Positions 42,475-52,014 of a stretch of 58,368 nucleotides of DNA are shown piece after piece. The notes under the pieces are model-generated. The model was not told where the DNA came from. It saw only the letters and a program-made list of their open reading frames with translations, and made no database searches. The position numbers were made by a program, and so were the translations under genes. Numbering within the stretch: position 1 is the first letter of the stretch; every line of letters begins with the position of its first letter. The stretch lies in NCBI GenBank assembly GCA_026168605.1, contig JAPFDX010000036.1:1-58368 (forward strand), read 5' to 3'. The stretch is from Roseburia sp. Its GTDB lineage: Bacteria > Bacillota > Clostridia > Lachnospirales > Lachnospiraceae.

Positions 42475-44019
42475 ATGAAAAAGAAAAGCGGGTTTTGGCT
42501 GCTGACCGGGACGGTGGCGGTACTGGGGCTGCTGTCTTTCACTCCGGCGCAGGCTTATGCCGGGGAGGCAGAGACGATCAAAGACGGGGTTTACATTGGA
42601 AATATTGACGTGGGCGGTATGACGCGTGATGAGGCTGCCGCTGCGGTCGACGCCTATGTGGAGGAGATGGATCGCGCAGTGCTCACACTCTCTGTCGGGG
42701 AGAAGAGCATCGAGGTCACCGGGGATGAGCTTGGGGTTACGTTTTCGGACATGAGCCTGATCGACGAGGCGATGGATGTCGGCAGAAGCGGGAATCTCAT
42801 CAAGCGGTATAAGGATAAGAAGGATCTGGAGCATGGCAACAAGGTGATCGAGCTGCGATTTGCGGCAGACCACGACAAGGTAACGGAACTGCTGACAGAG
42901 GAATCGGACAATTTGGATCAGGAGGCGGTTGACAACAGCCTCACCCGCAAAGATGGCGAGTTCGTGTTTGTGCAGGGCGAGCAGGGGATTGTCGTGAATG
43001 TGGAGGAGTCTGCGGCCGTTATCGAGACATTTGTGAGAGAAGAATGGGATGGAACGGCGGCGGAGATCGAGCTTGTGGCGGAGGTTAGCGAGCCGCGCGG
43101 CGATGCGGAGGAGTTGTCTAAGATCACGGATCTGCTCGGCGGTTATACGACGAATTACAAGAGCTCCAATGCAAACCGAGTTCACAACATTGCGCTTGCG
43201 GCAGACCTGATTGACGGTACGATCCTGTATCCGGGCGATGAGTTTTCTGTTGCGGACGCGATTGGTCCGCTGGACGCATCGATGGGCTACAAGCTTGCGG
43301 GCGCTTATGAGAACGGACAGACCGTGCAGTCTTACGGCGGCGGTGTGTGCCAGGTGTCCACAACGCTTTACAACGCCGTGATCCTGGCAGAGCTGGAGGT
43401 CACGGAGCGGTTTAACCACTCCATGACTGTGGACTATGTAAAGGCGTCCATGGATGCGGCGATCGCAGGAGATTACAAGGATCTGTGCTTTAAAAATAAT
43501 CTGGATACTCCAATTTACATCGAGGGATATACGGTTGGCAAGGATCTGTATTTTAATATATATGGAGAAGAGAACAGACCGGAAAACCGGGTGGTAACGT
43601 ACGAGAGCGAGGTTATTTCCAGACAGGATCCGGGCGTGCAGTTTGTGGCAACGGGCGACCCGGTGGGGCATCTTGCAGTGGCGCAGGGCGGACGTGTCGG
43701 ATATCAGGCAAGGCTTTGGAAGGTTGTCACAGTGGATGGCGTGGAGCAGAGCCGTGAGATTTTTAATAAGAGTACCTACAAATCGACGCCAAAGATCGTG
43801 AATGTGGGAACGGCGACGGGCGACGCAAATGTTGCCGCAGCGATCGGCGCAGCGATCGCGACGGGCGACGAGGCGACGGTGTACGCAGCGGTTGCGCCGT
43901 ATACGGCAAATGCCAGCGCGATATTAAACCCGACGCCACCGACGCCACCCGCAACACCGGAGACGCCGGTCGTACCGGAGGCACCTGCGGACGGCAGCCA
44001 GCCGCCTGCGGGGCAATAA
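42475..44019 (+). CDS. VanW family secreted protein
   Basis: 514 residues. An export signal (1-29) ends in AQAYAG. Next is a peptidoglycan-binding_4 domain (about 38-205, IGNIDVGGMTRDEAAAAVDAY) and the VanW domain (about 215-385), with its marks NRVHNIALAADLIDG, ILYPGDEFSVADAIGP and GGGVCQVSTTLYNAVILAEL. After a beta-rich segment (390-440) comes a low-complexity tail rich in Pro, Thr, Ala and Glu. It is probably located at the cell wall. VanW proteins are named for glycopeptide resistance clusters, but their role is unknown and no van genes are here. Confidence 0.92.
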   Translation: MKKKSGFWLLTGTVAVLGLLSFTPAQAYAGEAETIKDGVYIGNIDVGGMTRDEAAAAVDAYVEEMDRAVLTLSVGEKSIEVTGDELGVTFSDMSLIDEAMDVGRSGNLIKRYKDKKDLEHGNKVIELRFAADHDKVTELLTEESDNLDQEAVDNSLTRKDGEFVFVQGEQGIVVNVEESAAVIETFVREEWDGTAAEIELVAEVSEPRGDAEELSKITDLLGGYTTNYKSSNANRVHNIALAADLIDGTILYPGDEFSVADAIGPLDASMGYKLAGAYENGQTVQSYGGGVCQVSTTLYNAVILAELEVTERFNHSMTVDYVKASMDAAIAGDYKDLCFKNNLDTPIYIEGYTVGKDLYFNIYGEENRPENRVVTYESEVISRQDPGVQFVATGDPVGHLAVAQGGRVGYQARLWKVVTVDGVEQSREIFNKSTYKSTPKIVNVGTATGDANVAAAIGAAIATGDEATVYAAVAPYTANASAILNPTPPTPPATPETPVVPEAPADGSQPPAGQ

Positions 44020-44037
44020 CTGAAAATAAGAAGTGAT

Positions 44038-44064
44038 AAGGCTGCCTCAGAGTGAGACAGCCTT
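44038..44064 (+). terminator. Possible weak terminator after the VanW gene
   Basis: AAGGCTG...CAGCCTT forms a stem of seven pairs extended by CTCA/TGAG with one mismatch. There is no strong T run after it, so termination may be partial. It lies 35 bases before the chosen start of the next gene. Confidence 0.45.
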
Positions 44065-44098
44065 AAATACCATGATGGATGATGTCAGGAGCAGACAG

Positions 44099-45079
44099 AT
44101 GAAGATAGGAAAAATACCGGAAAATGTGCTAAAACGCGCTGTGTTCAGACAGCTTCATACCAAACGACCGGAAGTGCTTCTCGGAGCGGGTGTCGGCGAG
44201 GACTGTGCGGCGGTGAAACTGGCGGCGGACGAGACGCTGGTGCTGTCCACAGACCCGATCACGGGAACCGTGAAGGACATCGGTACGCTTTCCATCCAGA
44301 TCACATTAAATGATCTGGCGAGCGCGGGGGCAGAGCCGGTCGGAGTCCTGCTCACAGTCCTGCTGCCGGAGTATGTGGAGGAAGCCGGACTGCGTGAAAT
44401 GATGGGGCAGGTGGAGACCGCTTGTGCTGCGGCAGGCGTGCAGGTCATGGGCGGTCATACCGAGGTTACTGCCGCGGTGGCGCAGCCCGTGATCACCGTG
44501 TGCGGCGTCGGCAAGGTGAAGGACGGCAGGGTTGTCACGACGGCGGGCGCGAAACCGGGCATGGATATTCTTGTGACGAAGTGGATCGGCATTGAGGGTA
44601 CTTCGATTCTTGCAAAGGAGCAGGAGAAGAAGCTGCGGGAGCGCTTTTCCGCGCCGTTTGTGGAGACGGCGAAAGGGCTGGACGCGTATCTGTCGGTGCT
44701 TCCGGAGGCGGAAGTCGCGGTATGCTGCGGCGTGGGCGCGATGCACGACGTGACCGAGGGCGGTATCTTTGGCGCGCTCTGGGAGATGGCGGAGGCGTCC
44801 GGTGTGGGACTTGAGATCGACCTCAAAAAGATCCCGATCCGTCAGGAGACCGTGGAAATCTGTGAATTTTTCGGCATCAATCCGTATCAGTTGATCTCCA
44901 GCGGAAGTATGCTGATGGCGGCGGAGGACGGCACGAGGCTGTTGCGCGAGCTGGAGCGGGCGGGGATTTCCGCTGCGATCGTCGGCAAGGCGACCGAAGG
45001 AAACGACCGTGTGCTGTGGAATGAGGATGAGCGGCGGTTTTTGGAACCGCCGAAGACGGATGAACTGTATAAGGTGTGA
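44099..45079 (+). CDS. AIR synthase-related (HypE/ThiL-like) protein
   Basis: 326 residues from the ATG at 44099 (AGGAG 8 bases before); a longer reading from 44033 would start inside the hairpin. The family's ATP-binding blocks are seen: GVGEDCAAVKLA, LSTDPITGT (metal-binding Asp), NDLASAGAEPVGVLLTVLLP, VMGGHTEV, and C-terminal MHDVTEGGIFGALWEMAE. This is the PurM/HypE/SelD fold. No hydrogenase maturation or selenium genes are adjacent, so the substrate is open. It is followed by an Lrp-type regulator and an aminotransferase on the same strand. Confidence 0.85.
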   Translation: MKIGKIPENVLKRAVFRQLHTKRPEVLLGAGVGEDCAAVKLAADETLVLSTDPITGTVKDIGTLSIQITLNDLASAGAEPVGVLLTVLLPEYVEEAGLREMMGQVETACAAAGVQVMGGHTEVTAAVAQPVITVCGVGKVKDGRVVTTAGAKPGMDILVTKWIGIEGTSILAKEQEKKLRERFSAPFVETAKGLDAYLSVLPEAEVAVCCGVGAMHDVTEGGIFGALWEMAEASGVGLEIDLKKIPIRQETVEICEFFGINPYQLISSGSMLMAAEDGTRLLRELERAGISAAIVGKATEGNDRVLWNEDERRFLEPPKTDELYKV

Positions 45080-45095
45080 GCAGGAGGAGAGGAAA

Positions 45096-45578
45096 ATGCG
45101 AGAGAAAATATTGACTTTTATCGAGAAAAACAGCCGCATCGACTTAAAGGAGCTGGCGATCGTGCTTGGCGTCGATGAGGTGACGGTGATGAATGAGCTG
45201 GAGAAGATGGAAGCGGAGCACGTAATCTGTGGCTACCACACGATCATCGACTGGGATAAGGTCGGGATCGACAAGGTGACGGCAATGATCGAGGTGCGTG
45301 TGACGCCGCAGCGCGGCATGGGCTTTGACAAGGTGGCGGAGCGCATTTACAACTATCCGGAGGTCAACTCCGTCTATCTGATTTCCGGCGGTTTTGATTT
45401 CATGGTGACGCTCGAGGGAAAGACGCTGCGGGATGTGGCGCAGTTTGTTTCTGACAAGCTGTCCGCGCTGGATTCTGTCCTGAGCACAAAAACGAATTTT
45501 ATTTTGAAGAAATATAAGGATCACGGAACGGTGATCGCCGAGCAGACGAAGGATGAAAGGATACAGATGATACCATGA
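45096..45578 (+). CDS. Lrp/AsnC family transcriptional regulator
   Basis: 160 residues from the ATG at 45096, behind AGGAGGAGAGG. The N-terminal helix-turn-helix (about 10-60, RIDLKELAIVLGVDEVTVMNEL) is followed by the RAM domain with VTAMIEVRVTP and SVYLISGGFDFMVTLEG. It overlaps the next gene by four bases (ATGA). Because the partner is an aminotransferase, it probably senses an amino acid and controls its own operon. Confidence 0.9.
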   Translation: MREKILTFIEKNSRIDLKELAIVLGVDEVTVMNELEKMEAEHVICGYHTIIDWDKVGIDKVTAMIEVRVTPQRGMGFDKVAERIYNYPEVNSVYLISGGFDFMVTLEGKTLRDVAQFVSDKLSALDSVLSTKTNFILKKYKDHGTVIAEQTKDERIQMIP

Positions 45579-46744
45579 GAGATCCATTAAATAAAACGAT
45601 TGTGAATATTCAGCCGTCCGGCATCCGCAAATTTTTTGATATCGTGAGCGAGATGGAGGATGCGCTTTCTCTCGGCGTGGGCGAACCGGACTTCGATACG
45701 CCGTGGCACATCCGCGACGAGGGTATTTACTCGCTGGAAAAGGGAAAGACACACTATACCTCAAACTCCGGCTTGAAGGAGCTGAAGGTGGAGATCGACC
45801 GGTATCTGACGAGACGCTACGGATTAAGCTATGATCCGGATGCGGAGATCATCGTCACGGTCGGCGGCAGCGAGGCGATCGACATCGCCATGCGCGCCAT
45901 GTTAGACCCCGGCGACGAGGTGCTGATCCCACAGCCAAGCTACGTCTCCTATCTGCCATGTGCAGTGCTGGCGAACGGAACGCCGGTTGTGATCGAGCTG
46001 AAAGCGGAAAACCAGTTTCGTCTGACAGCGGAGGAGCTTGAGGCGGCGATCACGCCAAAGACAAAGCTTCTTGTGCTTCCGTTTCCGAATAACCCGACGG
46101 GGGGTGTAATGGAGAAAAAGGATCTGGAGGCGATCGCGGAGGTGATCATCCGTCACGATCTGTTCGTGTTGAGTGATGAGATCTACTCGGAGCTTACATA
46201 TCTCGAGAATCATGTTTCCATCGCATCGATTCCGGGGATGCGGGAGCGCACGCTCGTCATCAACGGTTTTTCCAAGTCCTATGCGATGACGGGATGGCGG
46301 CTCGGCTATGTGTGCGGACCGGAGGTGATCATCCAGCAGATGTTAAAGATCCACCAGTACGCGATCATGTGTGCGCCGTCCACCAGCCAGTTTGCGGCGG
46401 TGGCTGCACTCAAAAACGGCGATGCGGACGTTGCGGGGATGCGTGAGGAGTACAACGGGAGACGCCGCTATCTGCTTCACCGTTTTGAGGAGATGGGGCT
46501 TTCCTGCTTTGAGCCGTTTGGCGCATTTTATGTATTTCCGTGCATTCAGGAGTTCGGTATGACCTCCGAGGAATTTGCCACGGAGCTTTTGAAGGAACAG
46601 AAGCTTGCGGTCGTTCCGGGGACGGCGTTCGGCGCCTGCGGGGAGGGATTTATCCGTATTTCCTATGCGTATTCGCTCAAAAATCTCAAGACGGCGATGG
46701 ACCGGATGGAGACGTTTGTCACAGAGCTGCGCAAAAGAAAATAG
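45575..46744 (+). CDS. Class I/II pyridoxal-phosphate aminotransferase
   Basis: 389 residues. The PLP lysine is in SKSYAMTGWRLGY (about 231-243). Other landmarks are GVGEPDFDTPWHI (substrate loop), GGSEAIDIAM, PFPNNPTGG and the C-terminal FIRISYAYS with the carboxylate-binding Arg. It is of the aspartate/aromatic aminotransferase group (PatA-like). Translation is coupled to the Lrp gene. The exact amino-acid donor is not clear; aromatic amino acids or methionine are possible. Confidence 0.9.
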   Translation: MRDPLNKTIVNIQPSGIRKFFDIVSEMEDALSLGVGEPDFDTPWHIRDEGIYSLEKGKTHYTSNSGLKELKVEIDRYLTRRYGLSYDPDAEIIVTVGGSEAIDIAMRAMLDPGDEVLIPQPSYVSYLPCAVLANGTPVVIELKAENQFRLTAEELEAAITPKTKLLVLPFPNNPTGGVMEKKDLEAIAEVIIRHDLFVLSDEIYSELTYLENHVSIASIPGMRERTLVINGFSKSYAMTGWRLGYVCGPEVIIQQMLKIHQYAIMCAPSTSQFAAVAALKNGDADVAGMREEYNGRRRYLLHRFEEMGLSCFEPFGAFYVFPCIQEFGMTSEEFATELLKEQKLAVVPGTAFGACGEGFIRISYAYSLKNLKTAMDRMETFVTELRKRK

Positions 46745-46786
46745 TCAGGTGCGCCGTGTGTGCGGCGTGAGTTGGGAAAAGGAAAA

Positions 46787-47290
46787 ATGGCAGAGTTAAA
46801 TATTGTGTTATACGAGCCGGAGATTCCGGCAAATACGGGAAATATCGGCAGAACCTGCGTGGCGACGGGGACGAGACTTCACCTGATCGAGCCGCTCGGC
46901 TTTCGTTTGGATGAAAAGTCTATCCGGCGCGCGGGTATGGATTACTGGAAGGATCTGGACGTTGTGACTTATGTCAACTGGCAGGATTTCTGCGGGAAGA
47001 ACCCGGATGCGAAGCTCTATATGGCGACGACAAAAGCGCGCCATGTCTACACCGAGGTCAGCTATGAGCCGGACTGCTATCTTGTTTTTGGAAAAGAGAG
47101 CGCCGGGATCCCGGAGGAGATTTTAAAGGAACACCCGGACACCAGCGTGCGGATCCCGATGATCCGGGAGACGCGTTCCTTAAATCTGTCAAATTCCGTG
47201 GCGATCGTGCTGTACGAGGCGCTGCGCCAGAACGGGTTTGACCACATGAAGACGCAGGGGGAGCTTCACAGACTGCGCTGGGAGGACTGA
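46787..47290 (+). CDS. trmL: TrmL-type tRNA (cytidine/uridine-2'-O-)-methyltransferase
   Basis: 167 residues from the ATG at 46787. It is a SPOUT methyltransferase: [20 protein letters not shown] at the N-terminus, [15 protein letters not shown] in the middle and [26 protein letters not shown] at the end (two blocks), which together build the SAM-binding trefoil knot. TrmL modifies the wobble base of tRNA-Leu. The length equals that of the family. Confidence 0.93.
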   Translation: MAELNIVLYEPEIPANTGNIGRTCVATGTRLHLIEPLGFRLDEKSIRRAGMDYWKDLDVVTYVNWQDFCGKNPDAKLYMATTKARHVYTEVSYEPDCYLVFGKESAGIPEEILKEHPDTSVRIPMIRETRSLNLSNSVAIVLYEALRQNGFDHMKTQGELHRLRWED

Positions 47291-47328
47291 CAGAACAGCG
47301 GGAGACACGCTTTCGAATGGAGAACAGT

Positions 47329-48192
47329 ATGGGAATTATCAAAGCGAAACAGTTGGTTCATGAATATATCAGACGCGACGAGGAGGGCAATGTGGAGTCG
47401 ATCTCCACGGCGCTCGACCACGTCGATCTGGACGTAAATGCAGGCGAATTTATCGCGGTTCTCGGACACAACGGTTCGGGAAAATCGACGCTGGCAAAGC
47501 ACATCAATGCGCTTCTCTCACCGAGTGAAGGGACGCTCTGGGTGGACGGAAAGGACGTTTCCGAGGAGGAAAATGTGCTCGAAGTGCGCCAGACGGCAGG
47601 CATGGTGTTTCAGAATCCGGACAACCAGATCATCGCGAGTGTCGTCGAGGAGGACGTTGGATTCGGACCGGAGAATATCGGCGTGCCGACCGACGAGATC
47701 TGGAAGCGTGTGGAGGAGAGCCTTGGCGCAGTCGGGATGTTAAAGTACCGCCATCACTCGCCGAACAAGCTTTCCGGCGGACAGAAGCAGCGTGTGGCGA
47801 TCGCTGGCGTGGTGGCGATGCAGCCGAAGTGTATCGTGCTCGATGAGCCGACGGCGATGCTCGACCCGAATGGACGGCGCGAGGTCATCCGCACGGCACA
47901 TGAGCTGAACCGGGAAAAGGGTGTGACGATCATTCTGATCACGCATTATATGGAAGAAGTTGTGGATGCCGACAAGGTGATCGTGATGGACAAGGGAAAA
48001 GTGGTGATGCAGGGAACTCCGCGGGAGATCTTTTCGCAGGTGGGCAGGCTGAAGGAATACAGGCTCGACGTCCCGCAGATCACGATCCTGGCAGATCTGC
48101 TCCGGCAGTCCGGTCTGGATGTGCCGGTCGGGGTTTTGCGGCGGGAGGAACTTGTGGAGGCGCTGTTGCGCGAAGCACAGATTACCGGGTAA
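47329..48192 (+). CDS. ecfA1: ECF transporter ATPase EcfA1
   Basis: 287 residues from the ATG at 47329, six bases after GGAG; an ATG at 47317 is also possible. ABC motifs: Walker [10 protein letters not shown]-loop [24 protein letters not shown] (shown as VFQNPDNQ and [10 protein letters not shown]), signature LSGGQKQR, Walker [13 protein letters not shown], and H-loop THYMEE. The D-N-Q-I-I stretch is typical of EcfA1. It forms the energy module with the next two genes, which serves many vitamin S components; ThiT at 23454 is one of them in this window. Confidence 0.95.
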   Translation: MGIIKAKQLVHEYIRRDEEGNVESISTALDHVDLDVNAGEFIAVLGHNGSGKSTLAKHINALLSPSEGTLWVDGKDVSEEENVLEVRQTAGMVFQNPDNQIIASVVEEDVGFGPENIGVPTDEIWKRVEESLGAVGMLKYRHHSPNKLSGGQKQRVAIAGVVAMQPKCIVLDEPTAMLDPNGRREVIRTAHELNREKGVTIILITHYMEEVVDADKVIVMDKGKVVMQGTPREIFSQVGRLKEYRLDVPQITILADLLRQSGLDVPVGVLRREELVEALLREAQITG

Positions 48193-48210
48193 GCATAAAG
48201 GTGGAATGGG

Positions 48211-49089
48211 ATGTCAATTATTTTAGATAAGGTGAATTATGTATACAGTGAGGAGACTGCGTACCGGATCCAGGCGCTTCGTGATGTAAACCTTGAGATC
48301 AGGGACGGGCAGTTTATCGGTGTGATCGGTCACACGGGATCGGGCAAATCAACGCTGATCCAGCATTTGAACGGGCTGATGAAGGCGACTTCCGGCACGA
48401 TTTATTTTAACGGGCAGGACATCTACGCGGATGATTTTGATCTGCGAAAGCTCCGCAGCCGTGTGGGTCTGGTGTTCCAGTATCCGGAGCACCAGTTGTT
48501 TGAGACGACGATCTTTGACGATGTGTGCTTTGGACCGAAGAATCAGGGACTCAGTAAGGAGGAAGCGGGACTGCGGGCGTTTGAGGCGCTGCGCAGCGTC
48601 GGAATGCCGGAGGAGCTTTACTACCAGTCGCCGTTTGACCTCTCGGGAGGACAGAAGCGGCGCGTGGCGATCGCCGGTGTGCTCGCGATGAAGCCGGAGG
48701 TGCTGATCCTCGACGAGCCGACGGCGGGACTGGACCCGGCAGGGCGCGATGAGATACTCGATCTGGTTGCACGGATGCACAAGGAGCGCGGCATCACGGT
48801 CATTCTCGTCTCGCACAGCATGGAGGACGTGGCGAAATATGTGGAGCGCATTATCGTGATGAATCAGGGAGCTGTCATGTTTGACGACACGCCCAGAGAG
48901 GTGTTTCGACACTATAAGGAGCTTGAGAGCGTCGGACTTGCAGCGCCGCAGGTGACATATTTGATGCACGAGCTGAAGGAGCGCGGGCTTCTGGTGAACA
49001 CGGAGGCGACGACGGTGGAGGAAGCGCGCCAGAGCCTGATGGAAGCGCTTGCGGGAATTGATGCAGGGCACACAGACATCCATGTGTAG
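48211..49089 (+). CDS. ecfA2: ECF transporter ATPase EcfA2
   Basis: 292 residues. Walker A GHTGSGKS, Q-loop VFQYPEHQLFETTIFDDV (typical of EcfA2, with Pro-Glu-His-Gln-Leu-Phe), signature LSGGQKRR, Walker B ILDEPTAGLD, H-loop VSHSMED. The C-terminal helical tail fits the EcfA2 dimer contact. It follows ecfA1 by 18 bases and precedes ecfT by 21, the usual order. Confidence 0.95.
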   Translation: MSIILDKVNYVYSEETAYRIQALRDVNLEIRDGQFIGVIGHTGSGKSTLIQHLNGLMKATSGTIYFNGQDIYADDFDLRKLRSRVGLVFQYPEHQLFETTIFDDVCFGPKNQGLSKEEAGLRAFEALRSVGMPEELYYQSPFDLSGGQKRRVAIAGVLAMKPEVLILDEPTAGLDPAGRDEILDLVARMHKERGITVILVSHSMEDVAKYVERIIVMNQGAVMFDDTPREVFRHYKELESVGLAAPQVTYLMHELKERGLLVNTEATTVEEARQSLMEALAGIDAGHTDIHV

Positions 49090-49110
49090 CCGTACGGAGG
49101 AAACAAATCT

Positions 49111-49920
49111 ATGTTGAGAGATATTACACTGGGCCAGTATTATCCGGCAGATTCTGTCATCCATAAACTGGACCCCCGTGTCAAGCTTTTTGGCACACTG
49201 ATCTATATTATCTCGCTGTTCTGCTTTCGGGGAGCGGCAGCCTTTGCGACCGTGACGCTGTTTTTGATCGCGGTGATCTGGACGTCCAAAGTTCCGTTTA
49301 AATTCATGGTCAAGGGGCTGAAGGCAATCATGATACTGATGCTGATCACGGCGGCGTTTAATCTGTTTATGACGCCGGGAGAGACGCTCGTCTCCTTCTG
49401 GATCTTTAAGATCACAAAAGAGGGTGTGGTGAATGCGGCGCTGATGGCGGTCCGTCTGACCTATCTGATCCTCGGGACGTCGATCATGACGCTGACGACG
49501 ACGCCAAACCAGCTCACGGACGGTCTGGAGAAAGCGCTGATGCCACTGTCGAAGATCGGCATACCGGTGCACGCGATCGCGATGATGATGTCGATCGCAC
49601 TCCGCTTTATCCCGATCCTGATCGAGGAGACGGACAAGATCATGAAGGCGCAGATGGCGCGCGGAGCAGATTTTGAGAGCGGGAATCTTTTGAAAAAGGT
49701 CAAGAGTATGATACCGCTTCTGGTACCGCTTTTTGTGTCGGCGTTCCGGCGTGCGGATGATCTCGCGATGGCGATGGAGGCGCGCTGCTACCACGGCGGT
49801 GGCGGGCGCACGAAGATGAAACCGCTGCGCTATGAGGGCAGGGATCGCGCGGCGTATCTGATGATTATTTTATATTTTGCGGCGGTGCTCTTGTGCAGGG
49901 CATATCTGAACTGGCCGTAG
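49111..49920 (+). CDS. ecfT: ECF transporter membrane subunit EcfT
   Basis: 269 residues. Five to six membrane helices and two long coupling helices, whose A-R-G motifs touch the ATPases: AQMARGADFESG and MEARCYHGG (the second reads A-R-C). The N-terminal GQYYPADSVIHKLDPRVKL is the standard opening. GGAGG precedes the ATG. It completes the ecfA1-ecfA2-ecfT set, followed by truA, as in many Firmicutes. Confidence 0.95.
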   Translation: MLRDITLGQYYPADSVIHKLDPRVKLFGTLIYIISLFCFRGAAAFATVTLFLIAVIWTSKVPFKFMVKGLKAIMILMLITAAFNLFMTPGETLVSFWIFKITKEGVVNAALMAVRLTYLILGTSIMTLTTTPNQLTDGLEKALMPLSKIGIPVHAIAMMMSIALRFIPILIEETDKIMKAQMARGADFESGNLLKKVKSMIPLLVPLFVSAFRRADDLAMAMEARCYHGGGGRTKMKPLRYEGRDRAAYLMIILYFAAVLLCRAYLNWP

Positions 49921-49932
49921 CAGGGGAGAGCG

Positions 49933-50667
49933 ATGCGTGTAAAAATGACGGTTGCCTATGACGGCACAAATTATAAGGGCTGGCAGGTGCAGCCAAACGG
50001 GATCACGATCGAGGAAGTGTTGAACCGGGAGCTTACCGGGCTGCTGGGGGAGGATATTGTGGTGGCGGGCGCGAGCCGCACCGATTCTGGCGTACATTCG
50101 CTGGGAAATGTGGCGGTTTTTGACACGCGGACGAGAATGCCGGCGGACAAGATCTCGTTTGCATTAAACCAGAGACTGCCGGAGGATATCGTCGTGCAGG
50201 GATCGTGCGAGGTGGCGCCGGACTGGCATCCGCGTTACCAGAACAGCACAAAGACGTATGAGTACCGCATCTTAAACCGGACATTCCGTATGCCGACGCG
50301 CAGGCTTGACACTTATTTTTACCATCATCCGCTCGACCATAAAAAAATGAGAGAGGCGGCGGCATATCTGGTAGGGGAGCACGATTTCAAGAGTTTCTGT
50401 GCCGTCGGGGCGCAGGTGAAATCCACGGTGCGCACCATTTGCGCCTGCGATGTCGAGAGGGAAAATGACATCATTACCATCCGGGTGGCCGGAAACGGAT
50501 TTTTATATAATATGGTAAGGATCATCGCTGGGACACTCATCCGCGTTGGCGGAGGAGAGTGGGAGCCGGAGCAGATGCAGGAGATCCTGGCGGCACGTGA
50601 CCGCAGCGCGGCGGGACCGACGGCTCCGGCGCACGGTCTGACGATGATCGGAATTGTATATGAATAG
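49933..50667 (+). CDS. truA: tRNA pseudouridine synthase A
   Basis: 244 residues. It makes pseudouridine 38-40 in the tRNA anticodon arm. The catalytic Asp is in GASRTDSGVHSLGNVAVF (about 46-63). VAYDGTNYKGWQVQPN and the C-terminal GNGFLYNMVRIIAGTLI complete the family picture. It lies 12 bases after ecfT and is closed by a terminator, so the ECF-truA run ends here. Confidence 0.96.
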   Translation: MRVKMTVAYDGTNYKGWQVQPNGITIEEVLNRELTGLLGEDIVVAGASRTDSGVHSLGNVAVFDTRTRMPADKISFALNQRLPEDIVVQGSCEVAPDWHPRYQNSTKTYEYRILNRTFRMPTRRLDTYFYHHPLDHKKMREAAAYLVGEHDFKSFCAVGAQVKSTVRTICACDVERENDIITIRVAGNGFLYNMVRIIAGTLIRVGGGEWEPEQMQEILAARDRSAAGPTAPAHGLTMIGIVYE

Positions 50668-50670
50668 ACG

Positions 50671-50715
50671 AAAAAGCCATAGATTGCAAAATAACATTGC
50701 GATCCATGGCTTTTT
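50671..50715 (+). terminator. Terminator after truA
   Basis: AAAAAGCCATAGAT and ATCCATGGCTTTTT pair with one mismatch over about 13 positions, with T runs. The remainder of the 345-base gap to the next gene is very AT-rich and contains the promoter and operator described separately. Confidence 0.8.
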
Positions 50716-50922
50716 GCCGATATGAGGCAATCCGTGAGGTTGGTGATACACAATCCGGCATATTATCAAAAAACAGAGTGTAAATCTGAAAAATATTGTG
50801 TGTAATTATAAAATCTAAAAAAGCATATTAGTTAAAACTGGTAAAAATAAATTCTTAATAATACAAATATTGGAGAAAATTACAAATAACATACAACTTA
50901 TTTGAGAAAAAGAGAAAATTTG

Positions 50923-50951
50923 TTGTATTAAAAAAATGATTCCTCTAAGAT
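50923..50951 (+). promoter_or_regulatory. Putative promoter of the transporter-sulfatase operon
   Basis: TTGTAT (50923-50928), a 17-base spacer and TAAGAT (50946-50951), about 60 bases before the first gene. Confidence 0.55.
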
Positions 50952-50964
50952 AAATGTATCAAAA

Positions 50965-50980
50965 GTTATCGGCCGGTAAC
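50965..50980. promoter_or_regulatory. Putative operator of the transporter-sulfatase operon
   Basis: GTTATCGGCCGGTAAC is a 16-base palindrome with only one mismatched pair. It is centred about 20 bases after the proposed -10 box, where a bound repressor would stop transcription. The GntR/LacI-type regulator encoded at 55543 in the same operon is the natural candidate to bind it. Confidence 0.55.
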
Positions 50981-51012
50981 GTGAAAAAAGTGAATCAAAA
51001 GGAGAGGAAATT

Positions 51013-51978
51013 ATGAAAGGACGTTTCGTAAGCGCAGTTTTGGCGATGGTTATGACGGTAGGACTTGTGGCAGGATGCGGCAGCTCCGGTCAGGAGAGCT
51101 GGAAGGTTACCTGCCCGTGGGCTCCCTCCGGCGTTGCGGCGATGGTGAGTCAGAAAGCGGCTGAAAAGTCAACGACATACTCGGAAAATATCACTCTGGT
51201 TGCGGAGGCGATCAAGGGAGACGCGGCGACCGTCAACACATGGGTGGCAGACACGGAGGCAAACGAAAAAGAAATGGTATTTGCAGGGGAGGGATTGTTT
51301 TCCATTACCTCTATCTTAGATCCGGCAAAGATGCAGTTTACCTATGAAGATTTTGCATATGTAGAGAATCTCTACTCATCCATCTTTGTCTTGTCGGCAC
51401 AGGCAGACATGAATATCAAAAATATTGCAGATCTGGAGGCGTTTGCCGCGAGCGGTGAGGAGATCAGCGTGGCGGTAAATGGTGCGACAAGCTCGGAAGC
51501 ATTCCTGGCTGCGGCATTGTTTGGAGATATGGGCGCAGGAGAAAATCTGAAGCTGGTGGCATATGCTTCGGCGGCGGAAGCTGCACAGGCAGTCGCAAAA
51601 GGCGAGACAAAGTTTGCTGTTTCCCATCAGTCACAGATTCTGGAAACCTATCAGCAGGGAGGTGTGTCCATCGTTTGTGCATTTGATGAAAAGCCTCTGG
51701 AGAACGGTCCGTTTGCCGGAACAGAAGGTGTGGGAGAGAAAGGATATCCATATTTCAGAAACCGTTGTTTTATCATGGCAAGACAGGGGACGGATGCAGC
51801 GAAGGTTGAGGAGCTTAAGAAGCTTTACGACGATATTCTTGCAGACGAAGAAGTTGCAACATGGCTTCAGGATACCATGCTTCTCGAGGTGGATACGATG
51901 TCCGAGGATCAGGTGAAGGAGCACATTGAGAGTGTGAAGGCGATCGTAAACGAGTATAAGGATGTTGTTACACAGTAA
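51013..51978 (+). CDS. TctC-like solute-binding lipoprotein
   Basis: 321 residues. The lipobox LVAGC puts the lipidated Cys at residue 22. The mature part has the shape of a tripartite tricarboxylate transporter binding protein: WKVTCPWAPSGVAAMVSQ at the start, NGATSSEAFLAAALFG in the hinge area and a C-terminal helix ending in VTQ. It would capture a carboxylate or similar anion outside the membrane for the TctB-TctA pair that follows. GGAGAGG precedes the ATG. It is the first gene of a six-gene operon that includes a sulfatase. Confidence 0.85.
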   Translation: MKGRFVSAVLAMVMTVGLVAGCGSSGQESWKVTCPWAPSGVAAMVSQKAAEKSTTYSENITLVAEAIKGDAATVNTWVADTEANEKEMVFAGEGLFSITSILDPAKMQFTYEDFAYVENLYSSIFVLSAQADMNIKNIADLEAFAASGEEISVAVNGATSSEAFLAAALFGDMGAGENLKLVAYASAAEAAQAVAKGETKFAVSHQSQILETYQQGGVSIVCAFDEKPLENGPFAGTEGVGEKGYPYFRNRCFIMARQGTDAAKVEELKKLYDDILADEEVATWLQDTMLLEVDTMSEDQVKEHIESVKAIVNEYKDVVTQ

Positions 51979-52014
51979 CAGAGAAAGAGGAGTTTGGGAA
52001 AGGAGGATGTTCTG

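Noticed and set aside
44033-44098. Longer start of the AIR synthase-related gene
   Set aside because: The extra 22 codons come from the hairpin after the VanW gene, and the ATG at 44099 has a better ribosome binding site.
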